Below are positions 1 through 12,042 of a DNA stretch of 64,000 nucleotides, piece after piece. The position numbers were made by a program, and so were the translations under genes. This DNA comes from Siphonodentalium dalli. Taxonomy: Eukaryota; Mollusca; Scaphopoda; Gadilida; Siphonodentaliidae. The stretch's first letter is position 1. Each line of letters begins with the position of its first letter. The stretch covers positions 57,081,899 to 57,145,898 of the forward strand of contig CP136067.1 of NCBI GenBank assembly GCA_032622095.1, given 5' to 3'. The notes under the pieces were generated by a model. It made no database searches, was not told the origin of the DNA, and saw only the letters and a program-made list of their open reading frames with translations.

Positions 1-2439
1 GCTATCATTAATATATTGTGATAATCTTGAATGTGCAGTCCTCCTTAACGTGTCCTTTTGAATTTTGACCAACATTTTCAGAGAGCCTTGCAACAGTTTT
101 GGCCACATGAAACATTAAATAACAGAATCACCATCTGTTGTTTTATGCAGTAACGCAAAAAACAAAAATGGCATACATTTTGAAATCCAGTAAATAAGAT
201 ATCTTATCGATCTCTGGTTTTGCCAAAGTTGGATATGAGTCCACGAGCAATCAAAGTTCACACATCATAGTAACTACCTATTAACGATACACGAAATTCA
301 TCATCGCACAAACAAAATGCTCTTTAGTGACATAACATGGGACCACAATGTCCATATAATGCAATCAGCGTATAATGGTTTATAAATAGGCGTTATAGTG
401 ATCGAGAGGTTGCTGCTTTGTATAATCGTTCGAGTTTCGGCTCAGCGTCAAACAAGAAAGCAACACCGCATACCTATGAATATAAGTTGTTCTCGCCATA
501 TGTTGCTTGATGTGCATGTTTTTCCGTACATTGATATTTAGGTCCCGACTAATTTGTGAGTTAAATGGTTGTGAATGTCAATCGGATTCACATATGTTAC
601 AAACAGAAGATATTGAGTTTCCGGGCAAGACTAATTAAAATTCAATATTCTATATCTCCGGCGGATATCATATCTGTATTAGTTCTTAGGGACGTGAGTC
701 CTGACTATACATGTATAGCAATCTCTCATGCTAATACATTTTATTGATACATAGGTCATAGTGCGATAATCTCCATTGAACATGCACATTGGTGTTGCAT
801 TTATGATTGCGGTTAGATTCTAATCATAATAATGCAACTCACAAGAAAACCAGAATGTCACTAAAACGTTTGTTTTACCCACGGTTCTTTTGAGTCTGGT
901 GGCATTTGAAATGGATAAAATGGTAAGTAATGAAAATCAGTAGGCTATTAACACAATTGAAATGGCGACAGGCATAAGGCAATTCACAATAGACACTCGT
1001 CATTAGTCTTGATATATAGATATCCAAATTGTGTTTACGGTTTGGTCTATGGCGACTAGGCCATATCACGACATACATTGTATTCTTATGGGTGACGGAA
1101 AGACAGCGCCGATCTTACCGCGGAAGCAATATACTCAGTCCATACATAAGCCACCTACCCCCAAACTGGCAGATATTCGAAAGTTGTTTTCACTTAACAT
1201 GGACCTCATATCAGTGTTACTGATCGGGATTTATAACACCTTCGTCGTCGATCTGGTGTGTTATGGGGATACACGTAACTGAGTGTAAGTCAATGTGATG
1301 TAATCAACTAAAAATCACTGGTGTATAGTGTTGTGTTCTTGTTCACCAAGAATAGTCATTTTTGTTTCTCAAGAAAACCTGGACATGCCATGCTCAAGTG
1401 CCCATTGCTGTGAATGCATAGAATCACATTGTATGACTCATTAAATGAAAATATGGGAATAATAATTGTATTTCTCAGATCCATCTGTCTCTATAAACAT
1501 GTCGTCACTGGAGTCATGGTTAACCTTTAGTCACTGAACGTTAATTGAATGGTAAGCCATCAGAGCCATGTAATTTTTATGATTGATAAAAGCAAATGTT
1601 GCTCATCTTTATGAAGATAACATATATGTTAATGTTATTCTATTCCAAAATAGTATTATTGAAAAGTTAACTTATCGACTATCGGCACCAGAGCAAACCA
1701 TTTGAATGGTTGTTGAAAACAACTGGCACTTCAACAACAAATCCAGCGCAAAGCATCACAAAAGGAAGTCTTTTTTCTGGCTGTTGTACTTCTTCGCAAA
1801 ATTGAAATGACATCTAAATTATGGGATGCCATCTTGTATTTTGAGATCCATCTTATAGCGAGTGTGGTTCTAACATAATTATGTCGCACTAAACGATACG
1901 ATACGATTTATTTGCATAAACACCATTATGTTAACAATACAATTCATAATAAAACAATAACAATTAATAGTAAAAAAAATACATGTGAACACTAAATGAC
2001 ATCTACAACTGCGAATTTGTTGTTTTATTCTTGGTTATGATTCTCAGAGATAACTTTGTGCACATTGTTTTAACTTTCGATATGAGGAATGTTGTGTTTT
2101 GTGTTTATTATTTCGCAAATTAAAAGATATGTTGATAACAGAACTACTACTTCATATGACTATTGTAATGAAATGAATGTGATGAATCGACACAATATAT
2201 ATACAACTGGAGACGTCATTTGTCCTGATTTCCCGTATTTGTTTTCACGAAGTATTATAAATTCGAGACATGACAAAGCTCGTCTGATTTTTTGTTTCTA
2301 TAGTTGACCACCACATTTTGGTCTCCGTCATCACGCAAACAATAAATTGCCATGTAATAATGGAAACATACACATAAGTAATAACACATGAGACGTTTAT
2401 TTGCCCGCATATCGTACTAGTTGTTTACAAAGTGTTGAC
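1..2439. other. AT-rich non-coding stretch, no gene recognised
   Basis: I see no spliced gene, RNA gene or well-bounded repeat in this stretch. Reading frames are short and have no recognisable domain. The longest, 1031-1282 (+), has no family resemblance I can defend. Base composition is AT-rich like most of the window. Confidence 0.5.
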
Positions 2440-3380
2440 ATTAAACTTAAATGCCATATTGGCCGCCATTATGGTGCAATAGTGGGTGTGACTTCAAACT
2501 TTTTGTTTCTTTATCGTATTCAGCACAAATGAAATCCAAAATGTATGCTCATTTGTTTTTGGCCTGTACTACAATCCACAGTGGCCCATTTGTGTGGAAG
2601 TTTGTGACTGTAGGGGTGATCAAGTTTTTGTCTAATTATTTCATCAATTGATAATAAAGATCAATGCTGAATCTAATGTTTGATATGAAATGTTCTATGT
2701 AGTCGGTATAATTATATATAATATACCACTGGGGACATTTCTTTTCTGAATTTGTCGTATGTCCGTTCACTAAGTCTTGAATTTAAAATTGGCCGCCACA
2801 TTGAACGCCATCTGCGATTATGATACTCTTTTAATAACAAATTTGGATGGCAATTTCTCTGGCTAATTTGCATGTGTATTCTACATTTAATAAAACAAAA
2901 TACTGCGCATTATGCGATCATTCGTGGTTCCAATCCAAAGCGACAACTTTGGTTCGAATTTTATGACATTGAACGGCGGAATAAATTTTTTACTTTTATT
3001 TTTCCAATTGATAAGATGTATTATTGGTGAAACTAATGTTTCATATGAAATACTATTCTATATGGTCATTAAAATAATATACATTTTACCACTTGGGACG
3101 TTCCTTTTCAGGATTTTTCGTATATCGCTTCACTAAAGTCTTAAAATAAAAACTGAAGGCCATATTGGACGCCATCTTGGAGTTTGATACTTATCTAATA
3201 GTGAATATGGTTGGAAATTTGCATTTTACACTTGTTATGCGTGTTCTACACTAAGTAAAAGGAAATACTACGCATTATTCTATCATTCTGGGATCCAATT
3301 CCCGGCTATGGCTATATTTAGCATTTTATGACATTGGGGGAGGGTTAAGTTTTTGCCTATTATTGATAAATTTGTAGGGT
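2440..3380 (+). repeat. Degenerate tandem repeat, unit about 365 bp
   Basis: The same succession of phrases recurs with heavy divergence. A block with ACCACT(G/T)GGGAC, a TTTTCNGNATTTNTCGTAT stretch, a CACTAAGTCTT word, then GGCC(G)CCATATTGNACGCCATCT starts near 2725 and again near 3090. A partial third unit (GCCATATTGGCCGCCAT) lies at about 2453. The unit contains no convincing reading frame. It belongs to the class of old interspersed or tandem repeats with GGCCGCCAT words that are common in invertebrate genomes; the family is not identified. Confidence 0.55.
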
Positions 3381-3894
3381 CAGGAAAATAAACTTAATAC
3401 CTCCGGGTAGAAAATTCTCCTTTCTTTCCAAATATATATGATAAGATAAGCTCAATCCAGCGTGCTAGTTTTGTACAGAGTTGACGGGCGACAGTTTCTC
3501 TGAATCGTCATGATTTTTTGACGCATAACGTTACATTCTCCACCATGACGTCGTGAAATCTCAAACAAACCAGAAAAAATAACAACGCTCAGATCTAGTA
3601 TCACCATGTACCCCATAATAACAAATAGAATATTTTGTTTTTGGTGATGTGCTTAACTTTTAACCAATTGTGTATAGCTGGCCAACCGCTGAAAACAGGC
3701 TTATTTTTCGGTAGGCACCTTCACAAATAGTCTTGCCATACATAGCTGCCACCAATTCCGGCAAGGCCAAGACTCATTTTCACAAATGATATATATTTAC
3801 CTTTCAGACAAAGTTGGTTTCAACTTGTTCTACCGAGGGTATGGGTATCTCGAAAACTAAGGCCCTTTTTGGATTTGGCCGCTCCTCTAATAGG

Positions 3895-4075
3895 CAGCCT
3901 CTCATACAACATGTATATAAGAGAATGCATTTGTCCTTACAATATTTACATTCACATTGCAAGCCAGTGCATTCTCTTATATATGCGAGCCTCCATGTAG
4001 GAGACTCGCATATATAAGAGAATTATGCAGACACGAGGTCTTTATTGCTGCATCAGCGCAGCTACCGTGATACAG
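3895..4075 (+). mobile_element. Fragment of TTAA-type palindromic MITE
   Basis: Contains the family signature found in ten other places in this window: CATTCTCTTATATATGCGAG facing its reverse complement CTCGCATATATAAGAGAA around a short CTCCATGTAGGAGA centre. The right part (ATTGCTGCATCAGCGCAGCTACCGTGAT) matches the inner right end of full copies, but the terminal AAAGGGTTAA is missing. It is therefore a truncated copy. Confidence 0.7.
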
Positions 4076-5186
4076 ACACACAAAAACCTGCTGTCGGGGA
4101 AGAGGTTCTCCGGCCTCTAGCCGACAGGAGTTATTTCTGGGGTATATAGGCCTAGGTGCTATAATCCGCATCATAAAATGGTTGCCGCTTATAGTCTATA
4201 TCTGGAGTTGTGAAGGTTGTTTGTGGAAAATTATACTGCTGGGATTATTTTCTGAAGATTCAAGCATGGCCCCAAAGAACATTTGCATAACTTATTCGGA
4301 AACATGTAAGTCTATATATACACACATAAATTATCCAACAAATTCTTGAGCATTGTCATCGTGTTTGGGACCCCCCCCCCCCCATTTTGCAAACACACAG
4401 GGGCTTTAAAACGCGTACAAACGACGAGTTACGTGCCTTGTTCCATGGTTCAAAGGCGCTATTCGTACCATGATAGAATGGTTATTTTGGACTTAATGTC
4501 CCTCAAGTACAGACTTTTCTGCAAGGGCATCTCCTCGAAGTTTTCAAAACTTTCAAAGTTTTTTATAATGTCGGTTTACTATAAAGCAACTTGCTCATAC
4601 CAAACAGCCATTTGCACGCCATACATGGAAGAGAAACGAGCGTTCCGTGTTAGTCTATTTCGGATATGGTATAAATAAAGAGCGTTTATTTCACTTTTGT
4701 GCTGGAAAATGGCTGAGTGTGGAAAGTATATATTTTTTTCAGAGCATATGAAACCGATTAATTATTAATCTACAGTTGTATTAATACACTGTGCCACAAG
4801 AGGGGACTTTAGCCATGACTATAAAGATTGTTTCGGTGTAGAATATATGCTGAATATATGCCATGGTTGCTGAACAAGTATTTATTGCTTCAACCATTGG
4901 ACACAACAGAAGTAAGTTTCAAGAATGATTAACCCATTTCCTCGCGATATCAGCAATGACTTGTGATGTATAAACGACCGAAGTGTGTAACATATATGGA
5001 CTGTCACATCAACATGTATAAGTGTGTATACATGTAATAGACACGTGCAAGCAACATAGCACTGAACAAACCAAATAAAAAGAAAATAAGTGTATTAATC
5101 TATATGCCTATATACACGAGAAAGACAATTTGTGGAGGTATGACATTCTCCGAAGCCCGATGGGATCTACCACTTTTCCCGGTGAG
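4076..5186. other. Non-coding spacer with C13 tract
   Basis: No gene recognised. A homopolymer of 13 C lies at 4371-4383. The word AATAAAGAGCGTTTATT occurs near 4674 and has relatives near 5365, 20043, 20373, 41510 and 49226, so a small dispersed repeat is possible. A 110-codon frame at 4346-4678 crosses the C tract and has no recognisable domain. Confidence 0.4.
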
Positions 5187-5262
5187 ACTTAATCCTTCCA
5201 TGAATGGAGCTTCCTGAAGTTTTACGAAAACTCTGTGCCAATGCTCTCTCTTATATATATGC
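5187..5262 (+). mobile_element. Solo end of TTAA-type MITE
   Basis: Matches about the first 75 bp of the TTAA-bounded MITE family: a CCTTCCATGAATGGAGCTTCC head, TGAAGTTTTACGAAAAC, CTGTGCCAATG, then CTCTTATATATATGCGAG. The remainder of the element is absent, so this is a truncated copy. Confidence 0.65.
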
Positions 5263-5515
5263 GAGTATTTTTTTGGAGTTTCCAGCTGTTTTTTAAATCG
5301 TTCCCACACAAATGAGACAAACGCGCTTTTTGTTTACCGTATCAGGGATGCACTGGTAAACAATGAACGCCCTTTATTGTAGAAAACATGTGTAACAATC
5401 ATAGTTATTATATACAGACACTGTATGTGCTTATTTCATCACTCCATTAAATTCATTACATCAACCACTACTCGCGTTTGAAGAATTCATAATTAAATTA
5501 ATACTGTCAAAATAT

Positions 5516-6873
5516 TCTGAAATACGTAACACAAGACGTCTGAAATACGAAAATCAAGACGTCTGAAATACGTAAAACAAGACGTCTGAAATACGTAAAA
5601 CAAGACGTCTGATATACGTAAAACAAGACGTCTGAAATACGTAAAACAAGACATCTGAAATACGTAAAACAAGACGTCTGAAATACGTAACACAAGACGT
5701 CTGAAATACGAAAATCAAGACGTCTGAAATACGTAAAACAAGACGTCTGAAATACGTAAAACAAGACGTCTGATATACGTAAAACAAGACGTCTGAAATA
5801 CGTAAAACAAGACATCTGAAATACGTAAAACAAGACGTCTGAAATACGTAAAACAAGACGTCTGAAATACGTAAAACAAGACGTCTTAAATACGTAAAAC
5901 AAGACGTCTTAAATATGTAAAACAAGACGTCTGAAATACGAAAATCAAGACGTCTGAAATACGTAACACAAGACGTCTGAAATACGAAAATCAAGACGTC
6001 TGAAATACGTAAAACAAGACGTCTGAAATACGTAAAACAAGACGTCTTAAATATGTAAAACAAGACGTCTGAAATACGAAAATCAAGACGTCTGAAATAC
6101 GTAACACAAGACGTCTGAAATACGAAAATCAAGACATCTGAAATACGTAAAACAAGACGTCTGAAATACGTAAAACAAGACGTCTTAAATACGTAAAACA
6201 AGACGTCTTAAATATGTAAAACAAGACGTCTGAAATACGAAAATCAAGACGTCTGAAATACGTAACACAAGACGTCTGAAATACGAAAATCAAGACGTCT
6301 GAAATACGTAAAACAAGACGTCTTAAATACGTAAAACAAGACGTCTTAAATATGTAAAACAAGACGTCTGAAATACGAAAATCAAGACGTCTGAAATACG
6401 TAACACAAGACGTCTGAAATACGAAAATCAAGACGTATGAAATACGTAAAACAAGACGTCTGAAATACGTAAAACAAGACGTCTGAAATACGTAAAACAA
6501 GACATCTGAAATACGTAAAACAAGACGTCTGAAATGCGTAAAACAAGACGTCTGAAATACGTAAAACAAGACATCTGAAATACGTAAAACAAGACGTCTG
6601 AAATGCGTAAAACAAGACGTCTGAAATGCGTAATACAAGACGTCTGATATACGTAAAACAAGACGTCTGAAATGCGTAAATCAAGACGTCTGAAATACGT
6701 AAAACAAGACGTCTTAAATATGTAAAACAAGACGTCTGAAATACGTAACACAAGACGTCTGAAATACGTAACACAAGACGTCTGAAATGCGTAAAACAAG
6801 ACGTCTGAAATACGAAAAACAAGACGTCTGAAATACGTAAAACAAGACGTCTGAAATACGTAACACAAGACGT
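5516..6873 (-). repeat. 23-bp tandem array, about 59 units, higher-order structure
   Basis: The unit is GACGTCTGAAATACG plus TAAAACAA, 23 bp, repeated for about 1.36 kb. Each unit carries two 6-bp palindromes with CpG, GACGTC and TACGTA. Variants (TAACACAA, AAAATCAA, GATATACG, CTTAAATATG, GACATC, GAAATGCG) recur in order: the CTTAAATATG variant begins at 5908, 6046, 6207 and 6345, spacings of 138, 161 and 138 bp (6, 7 and 6 units). The minus strand has no stop codon in any phase of the unit, and because 23 is not a multiple of 3 all frames join into a 23-residue periodic peptide. Long minus-strand frames here are therefore array by-products. Confidence 0.95.
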
Positions 6874-7327
6874 GAACAAACAGTGCTTCGTCCCAAACGA
6901 TGCACAATAAACAAACGAGAAATATTTCGACAACGCGAGAGCCACTTTATTTAATTTATATGAAATAATGGCGTTGTGTTGGCAATTTTGAAACCATATG
7001 GATTGAAGCAAATTTACTTGCCACTAACCGCAAAAGAGTGTTTAAAATAACTTTAAGATTCCAACCAAATACCCCCTGATGGCCATTTCAGTCCATACGA
7101 TTGACAGAAAGAACGAAAATATTCCGATTTTTGTCAAAAACATATTTAACACTAAATCAAAATATCACAACAATTTCCAATTATTATTGGTCTGATATTC
7201 CAACTAATGTTCTGTAATGTGTGAAATTTAAACTGTTGAACATTTATCCAAAGTCGGGGGTGAGACACCCAATCTCAAACTGACAATTGCCAATCATGTA
7301 CACATAATGTAAGGAAATCTCTATTTC
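6874..7327. other. Non-coding spacer
   Basis: AT-rich sequence between the 23-bp array and a dispersed repeat. Nothing recognisable apart from a few array-like words at the left border. Confidence 0.5.
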
Positions 7328-8374
7328 TTTAGCTCAACTAGTCATTTTTTAGCTATAATCATGGGTTGGCGTCCGTCCACTCGTCAACAATTTCCGCTAG
7401 CACACCCTTCAGATCACATTATTATTTTCTCATCCGATCGCGCCAATCTTCATATGGATCTTCGGGGTGACTTCTAGATGGGAGCCATCGATTCCCCACC
7501 CCGAAATTCGTTAAAAAACATGGCCGCCCGCAGCCATATTGGATTTCAAATTTGAATCCATCGGCACAACCGTATTTATTGGAGAATTAATTTAAATTTA
7601 CATGCATGTTTAGGATCACCTCTAAATGGGAGCTATCGAATTTGAAAAATTTTCGATGAAAAACATAGCCGGCAGCCATCTTGATTTTCTCTTTCCGTGA
7701 ATAAATCCTTTGGCACTACAGACCACATCCCTCATCCGATAGTCATCAAAATTTCATATAAATATTTTTAGTGAACACTAGATGGGAGCCATCAATGTTT
7801 TTTTTAAAGAATTTCGTTGAAAAACATCGCCGCCAGCGGCCATCTCGGATCTTACTCTTTGTATGATTACATTATTCGGCACACCCAACAGGCCACCTCC
7901 CTCATCCGATCATCACCAATATCCATAATGACATTCGGGGTTACCTCTAAATGGGAGCCATCGATTTTTTTTTCTTCCGAAATTCGTTTAAAAACATGGC
8001 CGCTAGAGCCATTTTGGATTTCACAATTGAATCCATCGGAACACCCCTGCATCCGACATTTTATTAGAGAAATGTTTTTTAATTCACAGACATGTTCAGT
8101 ACTGATCATTTCTAGATGGGAACTCGATCAAAAACATTGTTGCCAGCAGTCATCTTGGATTTTACTTTTTGAATTACTAAATACTTCGGCATACCCTACA
8201 CCCAACAATTTTATCCAATTGACCACAAACTTCATTAGGCTCTTCGGGTTGAACTTGTATTACTTGAATATTAACACTTTCCGCATTTCTTATCGCTCTT
8301 GTTTTCACTGTAGTATAAATGCATAGCAGTATCCTCTCTGTTAGTTGAGCTACAGTGTCATTGACACTGTCATT
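7328..8374 (-). mobile_element. Dispersed repeat copy F1 (AGCTCAACTTGG family), reverse
   Basis: Read on the minus strand, this copy opens with the palindromic head AGTGTCAATGACACTG followed by TAGCTCAACT. It contains several degenerate modules with CCAAGATGG...GGCCATGTTTTT and GATGGCTCCCATCTAGAGG words. It ends with TTAGCTATAATCATGGG and AGTTGAGCT. Related copies start at 36153, 39837 and 42096, and a tail is at 47560-47775. Reading frames crossing it (for example 7817-8326 +) follow the repeat and show no domain. Confidence 0.6.
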
Positions 8375-10088
8375 TACTGAAGACTCTGCTCGGACGCAAT
8401 TCATTCTGCATTATACTGAGAAACCGAAGTGTACATATTCAATTGGAAATTGGTTAGATCAAATCAGAATGAATTGTAACCGGCAAACTCTTAAATAAAC
8501 ATATGTTATATTTAATTTCGTATATACACGTGATGTCAGACCAGCGAATTGAGGGGGCTGAACTTTGCCCCAACCAATGTCGACACTGCCCTGTGTGCCC
8601 ATATGCACGGCGCGTCCGATTTTCAAACTGCGCCCATTGGGAGACTAGGAAACTAAATCTACCCCTCCCCTGTATCTTGTATGCAGTGAATGGGTTAGAA
8701 TCAACTTGCAATGCGCTACCACTCTTTGATACCATAATGTATAATAATCGGACATTCAGAGGTGAACACGACGAAAGTTGTTGTAAATTTCGAACATGGA
8801 TAAATAAGCAGTTCTTTTTCTCTGAAAGCCATTTACTGCAAATTTAGTTTATTCCAAGTCACGGTGGAAAATCTATAATTCACGGGTTATTGGAAATCTA
8901 GAGGTATTATCGGTCCAAATTGTTACTGACGGTAGTAAAATATGGAACGTTTGTATACATGTGCAAATTAACATTCATTCAATAAAACTATTCAGAACCA
9001 GTTGGATCCAAAGTTGTTTATATCCCAGAGCCGAATGTCTTTGATTTGCACGAAGGGCCTATAGCGTTCGGAGATATTCTAAGAACCAAATTGTTCCAGA
9101 ATGAATCATCGGAAAGAACCAAATGGGCAACAGCCAGGTTCTTCAAATGCACGAAGAACCAAATTCGGGCTGCTTTGCGTGCAGTATGTAAAGAGTGTGC
9201 GATAAGCAAAACACTCAATAACGTGGATAATGTATTATGAGTGCTAGTTAAGTGCCGAAAAGGATAAACATGGCAACCGTTTAGGAAGTCATGAATCAAG
9301 CGCTAGCAACTGATGACGCTTCCGGTGTCATTTCAACCTTTCCAAAATATGGGAACTCTCTGTTAACGTTCAAAATTATCTATTTTGGCTATTCAACTTT
9401 ACTTTGGTATGTACGTTCCAAATCTTTTCAAAATTTCTGTAAACCGCTCCTGGATCATGCCTCACAAATCTTGTATCATGATGGAAGGGGAAACCTGTAT
9501 CTGTACAAATTGGGCAACAGAACCATAAACCACCCCCATATCTTTAGTATGCTTTGCAGCTACGTTCTTTTTCCATCATGATATGCACACACCCGTTTTA
9601 TGCACATATCACATGAAAAATTATATTTATAGCGACAGAATTATCAGTCATTTTACTATTCTATATCCTTTGTTGACTTATAGATAGCCGAGGGTTCGCC
9701 CTCGGTTACCAGTCGATCCTTCATACTAGTATTTTCCTGCTAGTCCGTGGGGTCGGTGTGGTGCTATCCACCCAGTTTGTAGTTACTAGGTCTTGACATC
9801 CCCTTTGCCATTTGGCATAAACCATAAAGCAAAACACTCAATAACGTGGCGATTTATTTTTTGTGAGAGTGATTCAAGTACTCAACACTGAACATATATA
9901 TGAGTGGCGAGCATGCATTTATATAATGAGCGCTTTGGTGTAAGCAATATAGTGGTGTTTTATGTCAGTTTTAACAAACATTCACTACATACGACAATGA
10001 ATTCGATGGTGGGGTGACTTAGGTTCCAACTACGGACAAACTTGTTCAACAAAACGAATACATTGAATACAATGAATTGGTTTATTTA
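8375..10088. other. Non-coding stretch with a 23-bp direct repeat
   Basis: No gene recognised. The word AGCAAAACACTCAATAACG occurs at about 9206 and again at about 9827, the only clear repeat pair. A hairpin GCCGAGGGTTCGCCCTCGG at 9688-9706 resembles the 3-prime hairpins of the Helitrons described below but lacks a proper CTAG end. Frames at 8503-8847 and 9291-9581 (+) show no domain. Confidence 0.4.
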
Positions 10089-10274
10089 ATCTCTTCTATA
10101 TATTTTGAGAACTCCTTGTATTCGAGAAATAGTCCACACCCTCCGGACCTCAATGATATGATCGTGAATGAGTATTGATATACCCCACTAAACTTTGACA
10201 AACACCAGTAATGGTGTGTAGATCATTTACATATCTCTCCTATATATTTTGATACAATCTATCTAATTTACATA
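10089..10274 (+). mobile_element. Truncated Helitron 5-prime ends, stacked
   Basis: Two copies of the Helitron 5-prime word occur before the larger element: TCTCTTCTATATATTTTGAG at 10089 and TCTCTCCTATATATTTTGAT at 10234, each preceded by A. They match the canonical TC...TATATATTTTG start of the elements at 10899, 40635 and 49491 (reverse). No 3-prime end belongs to them, so they look like truncated copies interrupted by later insertions. Confidence 0.55.
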
Positions 10275-10898
10275 TCTCTCTTATATATTTATGTCTGTGT
10301 GTGTGTTGTACTTCATACAAATCTACGATTCTCGACCGATCGGGACGAAACTTGGTACGTGTGTGTAGTTTGACCAGGCGGTGGTCGTTGTCGTATTGGC
10401 GAGCCCGTGCGACGCCCGTGCAGCGCATGCGCAGACGAGATATCGGAAACGGGTGGAGTTATCGACTTGAAATTTGCTATGTGAATGTATCTTGCGCCGG
10501 GTACAAATGTTATCGGGTCGCCGAGCCCGTGCGACGCCCGTGCAGCGCATGCGCAGACGAGATCTCGGAAACGGGTGGAGCTATCGACTTGAAATTTGCT
10601 ATGTGAATGTATCTTGCGCCGGGTACAAATTTTATCGGGTCGCCGAGCCCGTGCGACGCCCGTGCAGCGCATGCGCAGACGAGATCTCGGAAACGGGTGG
10701 AGCTATCGACTTGAAATTTGGCATGTGAATGTATCTTGCGCCGAGTACAAATTTTCATGCGCAGACCAGATCTCGGAAACTGGTGGAGCTACCGGGTACA
10801 AATTTTTCTGATTGAAACGCGTGGAGCTAAAAATTTAAAAAATATATATAAAAATGTCATGTTTCGGACAAGCCGCCGGTGGCGGGCTAACCTGCTAG
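10275..10898 (+). mobile_element. Non-autonomous Helitron copy A
   Basis: Begins A|TCTCTCTTATATATTTATG and ends with a GC-rich hairpin (GCCGCCGGTGGCGGGC) followed by TAACCTG and CTAG|T. These are the hallmarks of Helitrons: a 5-prime TC, a hairpin a few bases before CTRR, and insertion between A and T without target duplication. It codes for nothing recognisable. Its body carries a 122-bp tandem repeat. The next Helitron starts at the base after its CTAG, so the two are head to tail. Confidence 0.75.
10401..10790 (+). repeat. 122-bp tandem repeat with NRF1-like palindromes
   Basis: GAGCCCGTGCGACGCCCGTG starts at 10401, 10523 and 10645 (period 122 bp), followed by a decayed partial unit to about 10790. 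Each full unit contains GCGCATGCGC, at 10423, 10545 and 10667, a perfect match to the core of the NRF1 binding consensus. Units are nearly identical, unlike the decayed surroundings. They are GC- and CpG-rich within an AT-rich region. Confidence 0.9.
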
Positions 10899-11185
10899 TC
10901 TATTATATATTTTGGAACTTCTGCCTGTCGGTCTGTGTGTGTGTATGTGTCTTATAGACTCGAAAACTGGTCGACCGATCCGACTCAAATTTGGTATGTA
11001 GGCCTACTTTGATCCCGGGAACAATATGGACGGGTCCAATTTCACGCGCGACTGTGTCCTTGACCTTGACCTCGCTCATATAGGCATGTTTCTGGACCGA
11101 TCGAACAATACTTTTGTTCTTTCTCCTGACGGAGGCGATCACAAAGAAATCCCTAAATAGCCCGGACGAAGTCGGGCACATCAGC
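10899..11185 (+). mobile_element. Non-autonomous Helitron copy B
   Basis: Starts TCTATTATATATTTTGG directly after the CTAG of copy A. It shares the phrases CTTCTGCCTGTCGG, TATAGACTCGAAAAC and GACCGATCCGACTCAAATTTGG with the elements at 40635 and 49491. It ends with the hairpin CCCGGACGAAGTCGGG and CACATCAGCTATAG; the last word looks like a mutated CTAG. It codes for nothing. Confidence 0.75.
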
Positions 11186-11470
11186 TATAGTATATATATA
11201 ATTTTAGATAAATAGTCTAAAAATTGGTTTAAATGTTTTCTGATTATATATACATCCAATCAATAGCTAGTGCACAATTCGACTTTAGGATCAAGTGTTG
11301 CATAATTATATCACTGTAGCTTCGTACAAAATGTAAATTTGGATACTTTCGGACCATACTAATATCTTTGGTCGAATTATACCATCATTTGGAAAGCTTG
11401 AGAGGGAATACTCGAACATACGTCGGTGTATACATCCTTCTATCATGTACATGCCATGTTAACAAAGCAG

Positions 11471-11611
11471 GCTCGGTGACCACTGGGAATGTTCTTTCGA
11501 GTTACGGATTACAGGTGAATGGTTACACCATGTTTAAATTCCCGCATCCAGATCAGATACTGAAGTTACCCAGGCAACCTGCATTCCACACCACCTTGAT
11601 ATCGCCGTCGG
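11471..11611 (+). CDS. Possible coding exon, unassigned
   Basis: An open stretch bounded by a candidate acceptor (AACAAAGCAG) and donor (CCGTCGG|GTAACT) has exon-like composition and would encode 46 residues including YTMFKFPHPDQ. The frame ends at a stop just past the donor. Its end phase (1) does not match the start phase (2) of the EF-hand exon at 13557, so if both belong to one gene another exon must lie between. No domain is recognised, and this could easily be chance. Confidence 0.2.
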
Positions 11612-12042
11612 GTAACTAATGAGGATACTTAATTTATTTTGTGTACTTACCTATTACCCGATTTAGCATATATACCTATTTGTTCCACACGATGAATGTG
11701 TTTGAATCGGCGAACGTCGCTTCAGGGCCCGGTATGTGATTAGTAGCAAGGGGTTGATTCATTGATCGCGTCAAGCTTGGCACATGACAGTGTTATGCAC
11801 ACCAACGAGTTAAGGGTCAAATGCACAATTTTGCATAAATCCAGCAAAAAATGCCAAATGCTTTTGAACAGAGAATTTCTCAGGATCTATCCGTTGAAAA
11901 ATCTTGAATTTCACATATCTTCATTGTATATAGAATCTGAATAACTATTAAAAGAGGACAAACAGTTGATTTTAATACATGAGAGGTTGAGAATATTATT
12001 TTCTGCATGTTTGACCCTTTAGGTACCAAGAACTGCTAAAAT
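11612..12042. other. Non-coding spacer
   Basis: AT-rich sequence between the possible exon and the 32-bp array. I see nothing recognisable in it. Confidence 0.4.

Noticed and set aside
1031-1282. 83-codon frame with LPRKQYTQSIHKPPTPKLADIRKLF
   Set aside because: Looks mildly protein-like, perhaps a transposase scrap, but I cannot tie it to a family, and no splice or start context supports it.
5516-6873. CRISPR-like array
   Set aside because: Units are contiguous with no unique spacers, and the genome is eukaryotic; it is a simple satellite.
5493-7011. Several long minus-strand reading frames (up to 215 codons) with a 23-residue repeat
   Set aside because: They are the translation of the 23-bp array in different phases. 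No start, signal or non-repeat domain supports a gene.
7817-8326. 169-codon plus-strand frame
   Set aside because: It lies entirely in the reverse copy of dispersed repeat F and shows no domain; related frames appear in other copies.
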